Positions 5,176 to 5,663 of a DNA stretch of 5,663 nucleotides are shown here, one piece after another. The stretch comes from Bacillota bacterium. GTDB lineage: Bacteria > Bacillota > Clostridia > Christensenellales > Aristaeellaceae. Within the stretch, counting starts at the first letter, position 1, and each line of letters starts with the position of its first letter. The position numbers and the translations under genes were made by a program. The notes below the pieces were generated by a model. That model was not told the origin of the DNA, searched no databases, and saw nothing but the letters and a program-made list of their open reading frames with translations. The DNA lies in assembly GCA_023391725.1 (NCBI GenBank), contig JAEWAH010000304.1:1-5663 (forward strand), in the 5' to 3' direction.

Positions 5176-5385
5176 TTAGTTAGGGCGCTTTTTCGTAAGG
5201 GGAGACACAGAACCGTCCTCCTCCTTGATGAGCACATTGTCCAGCATCTGCCGCATATTCTCCCGGAATGCCGATAAATATTCACTGCGCAGCTCCTGCT
5301 GCTCCTTAAGTTCCCCTTCGGTGAGACCCACCGTTTTTTTCTTTTTGGCCAGTTCGTTGATCCTTTTGATCTTGTTCTCGTTCAT
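5176..5385 (-). CDS. DUF896 / UPF0291 family protein (YnzC-like)
   Basis: This 69-residue protein belongs to the UPF0291 family, typified by Bacillus subtilis YnzC, small helical-hairpin cytoplasmic proteins of unknown role. In B. subtilis ynzC lies in the SOS-controlled yneA-yneB-ynzC operon. The family core is clear: INELAKKKKTVGLTEGE (9-25), then the second helix EQQELRSEYLSAFRENMRQML (28-48), then a short charged tail. The length is usual for the family. The start is the ATG at 5383-5385, with AAGAGGA upstream (GAGG at 5395-5398, 9 nt from the ATG), which lies inside the 3' end of the GGDEF-like gene. The gap to that gene's stop is 4 bp, so co-transcription and translational coupling are likely. 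No terminator is obvious after it before the DUF1292 promoter. No LexA box was found for this unit, though its promoter lies outside the window. Confidence 0.92.
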   Translation of the reverse strand: MNENKIKRINELAKKKKTVGLTEGELKEQQELRSEYLSAFRENMRQMLDNVLIKEEDGSVSPLTKKRPN

Positions 5386-5389
5386 ACAG

Positions 5390-5663
5390 TCATTCCTCTT
5401 CTATCAGCACCGTGCCAGGGCCCTTAAGGCGCGCGCGCCTCAGTGCATCATCAGCCTTGAGCATCCATTGGGCGGCCACCGAGTTGTTCCCGGGCATAGC
5501 GTATACGCCGCCCAAGCTCAGGGAAAGGGATTCCCCCTTCGCATCCTTCCAATCCTCTTTTGAAAGCGTCTCCCGGATGCGTAGGATCAGCATATCCAGA
5601 TCCTGACGGGAGAGCCCGGAATACAGGATGATGAACTTATCCTGCTCGAACCTGCCCAGGAAG
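5390..5663 (-). CDS. C-terminal part of a protein with a degenerate GGDEF domain (partial)
   Basis: The last 90 codons are visible; the 5' end lies beyond position 5663. The open frame shows the second half of a GGDEF fold: GRFEQDKFIILY (from 5656 leftward), LSLSLGGVYA, matching the LSiSiGva strand, then MLKADDALRRARLKGPGTV, matching the final ADxALYxAKxxGRN helix. Canonical diguanylate cyclases have R-x-GGDEF at the active loop; here the loop is R-F-EQDKF (5633-5647). The Gly-Gly pair and the Glu are lost, so cyclic-di-GMP synthesis is unlikely. The domain is at the extreme C-terminus, so this is not a GdpP-type protein, where a DHH phosphatase follows a degenerate GGDEF. A sensor or regulatory role, with an N-terminal domain outside the window, is inferred. 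DUF896 starts 4 bp after the TGA. Confidence 0.8.
   Translation of the reverse strand, partial: FLGRFEQDKFIILYSGLSRQDLDMLILRIRETLSKEDWKDAKGESLSLSLGGVYAMPGNNSVAAQWMLKADDALRRARLKGPGTVLIEEE

Noticed and set aside
5070..5285. Minus-strand frame overlapping DUF896 in another phase
   Set aside because: It overlaps the clearly conserved DUF896 gene and runs through the DUF1292 promoter, with no family resemblance.

Overview
The window looks like a stretch of chromosome from a moderately GC-rich member of the Bacillota, most likely a clostridial lineage. The clues are a YnzC/UPF0291 (DUF896) protein, a DUF1292 protein with a long acidic tail, GGAGG-type ribosome binding sites, and GC-rich palindromic intergenic elements. 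The species cannot be named from the sequence. Most of the content is core or housekeeping. I see no phage, plasmid, insertion-sequence, CRISPR, toxin-antitoxin or defence-island signature, and no rRNA or tRNA gene.

Layout, left to right. Positions 1-92 hold a strong hairpin terminator. Positions 93-1082 (minus) encode an NAD(P)-dependent SDR-type epimerase/reductase. The divergent intergenic region 1083-1348 holds a GC-rich double hairpin and an AT-rich promoter full of dyads. Positions 1349-1918 (plus) encode PgsA, the phosphatidylglycerophosphate synthase, which is the only plus-strand gene. Its stop codon lies 2 bp from the stop of a convergent Nudix hydrolase gene (1921-2397, minus). That gene follows uvrC (2459-4318, minus), which encodes the nucleotide-excision-repair endonuclease subunit. 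Upstream of uvrC lie a candidate promoter, an imperfect LexA-like site and a complex palindromic element (4402-4530). Next come a minus-strand terminator (4555-4581) and a DUF1292 gene (4623-4982) with its own strong extended -10 promoter and a long leader carrying a 7-codon ORF. At the right edge a DUF896 gene (5176-5385) lies 4 bp downstream of the end of a GGDEF-like gene that runs off the window.

There are probably five transcription units: the SDR gene alone; pgsA alone; uvrC with the Nudix gene; DUF1292 alone; and the GGDEF-like gene with DUF896. The functions are mostly unrelated: membrane phospholipid synthesis, DNA repair, nucleotide clean-up, and small Bacillota proteins of unknown role.

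I do not find a clearly novel biological system. The points most worth a second look are the degenerate GGDEF motif (EQDKF) translationally packed against DUF896, the Cys/His-rich insert of the DUF1292 protein, the palindromic intergenic elements, and the symmetric dyads of the pgsA promoter.
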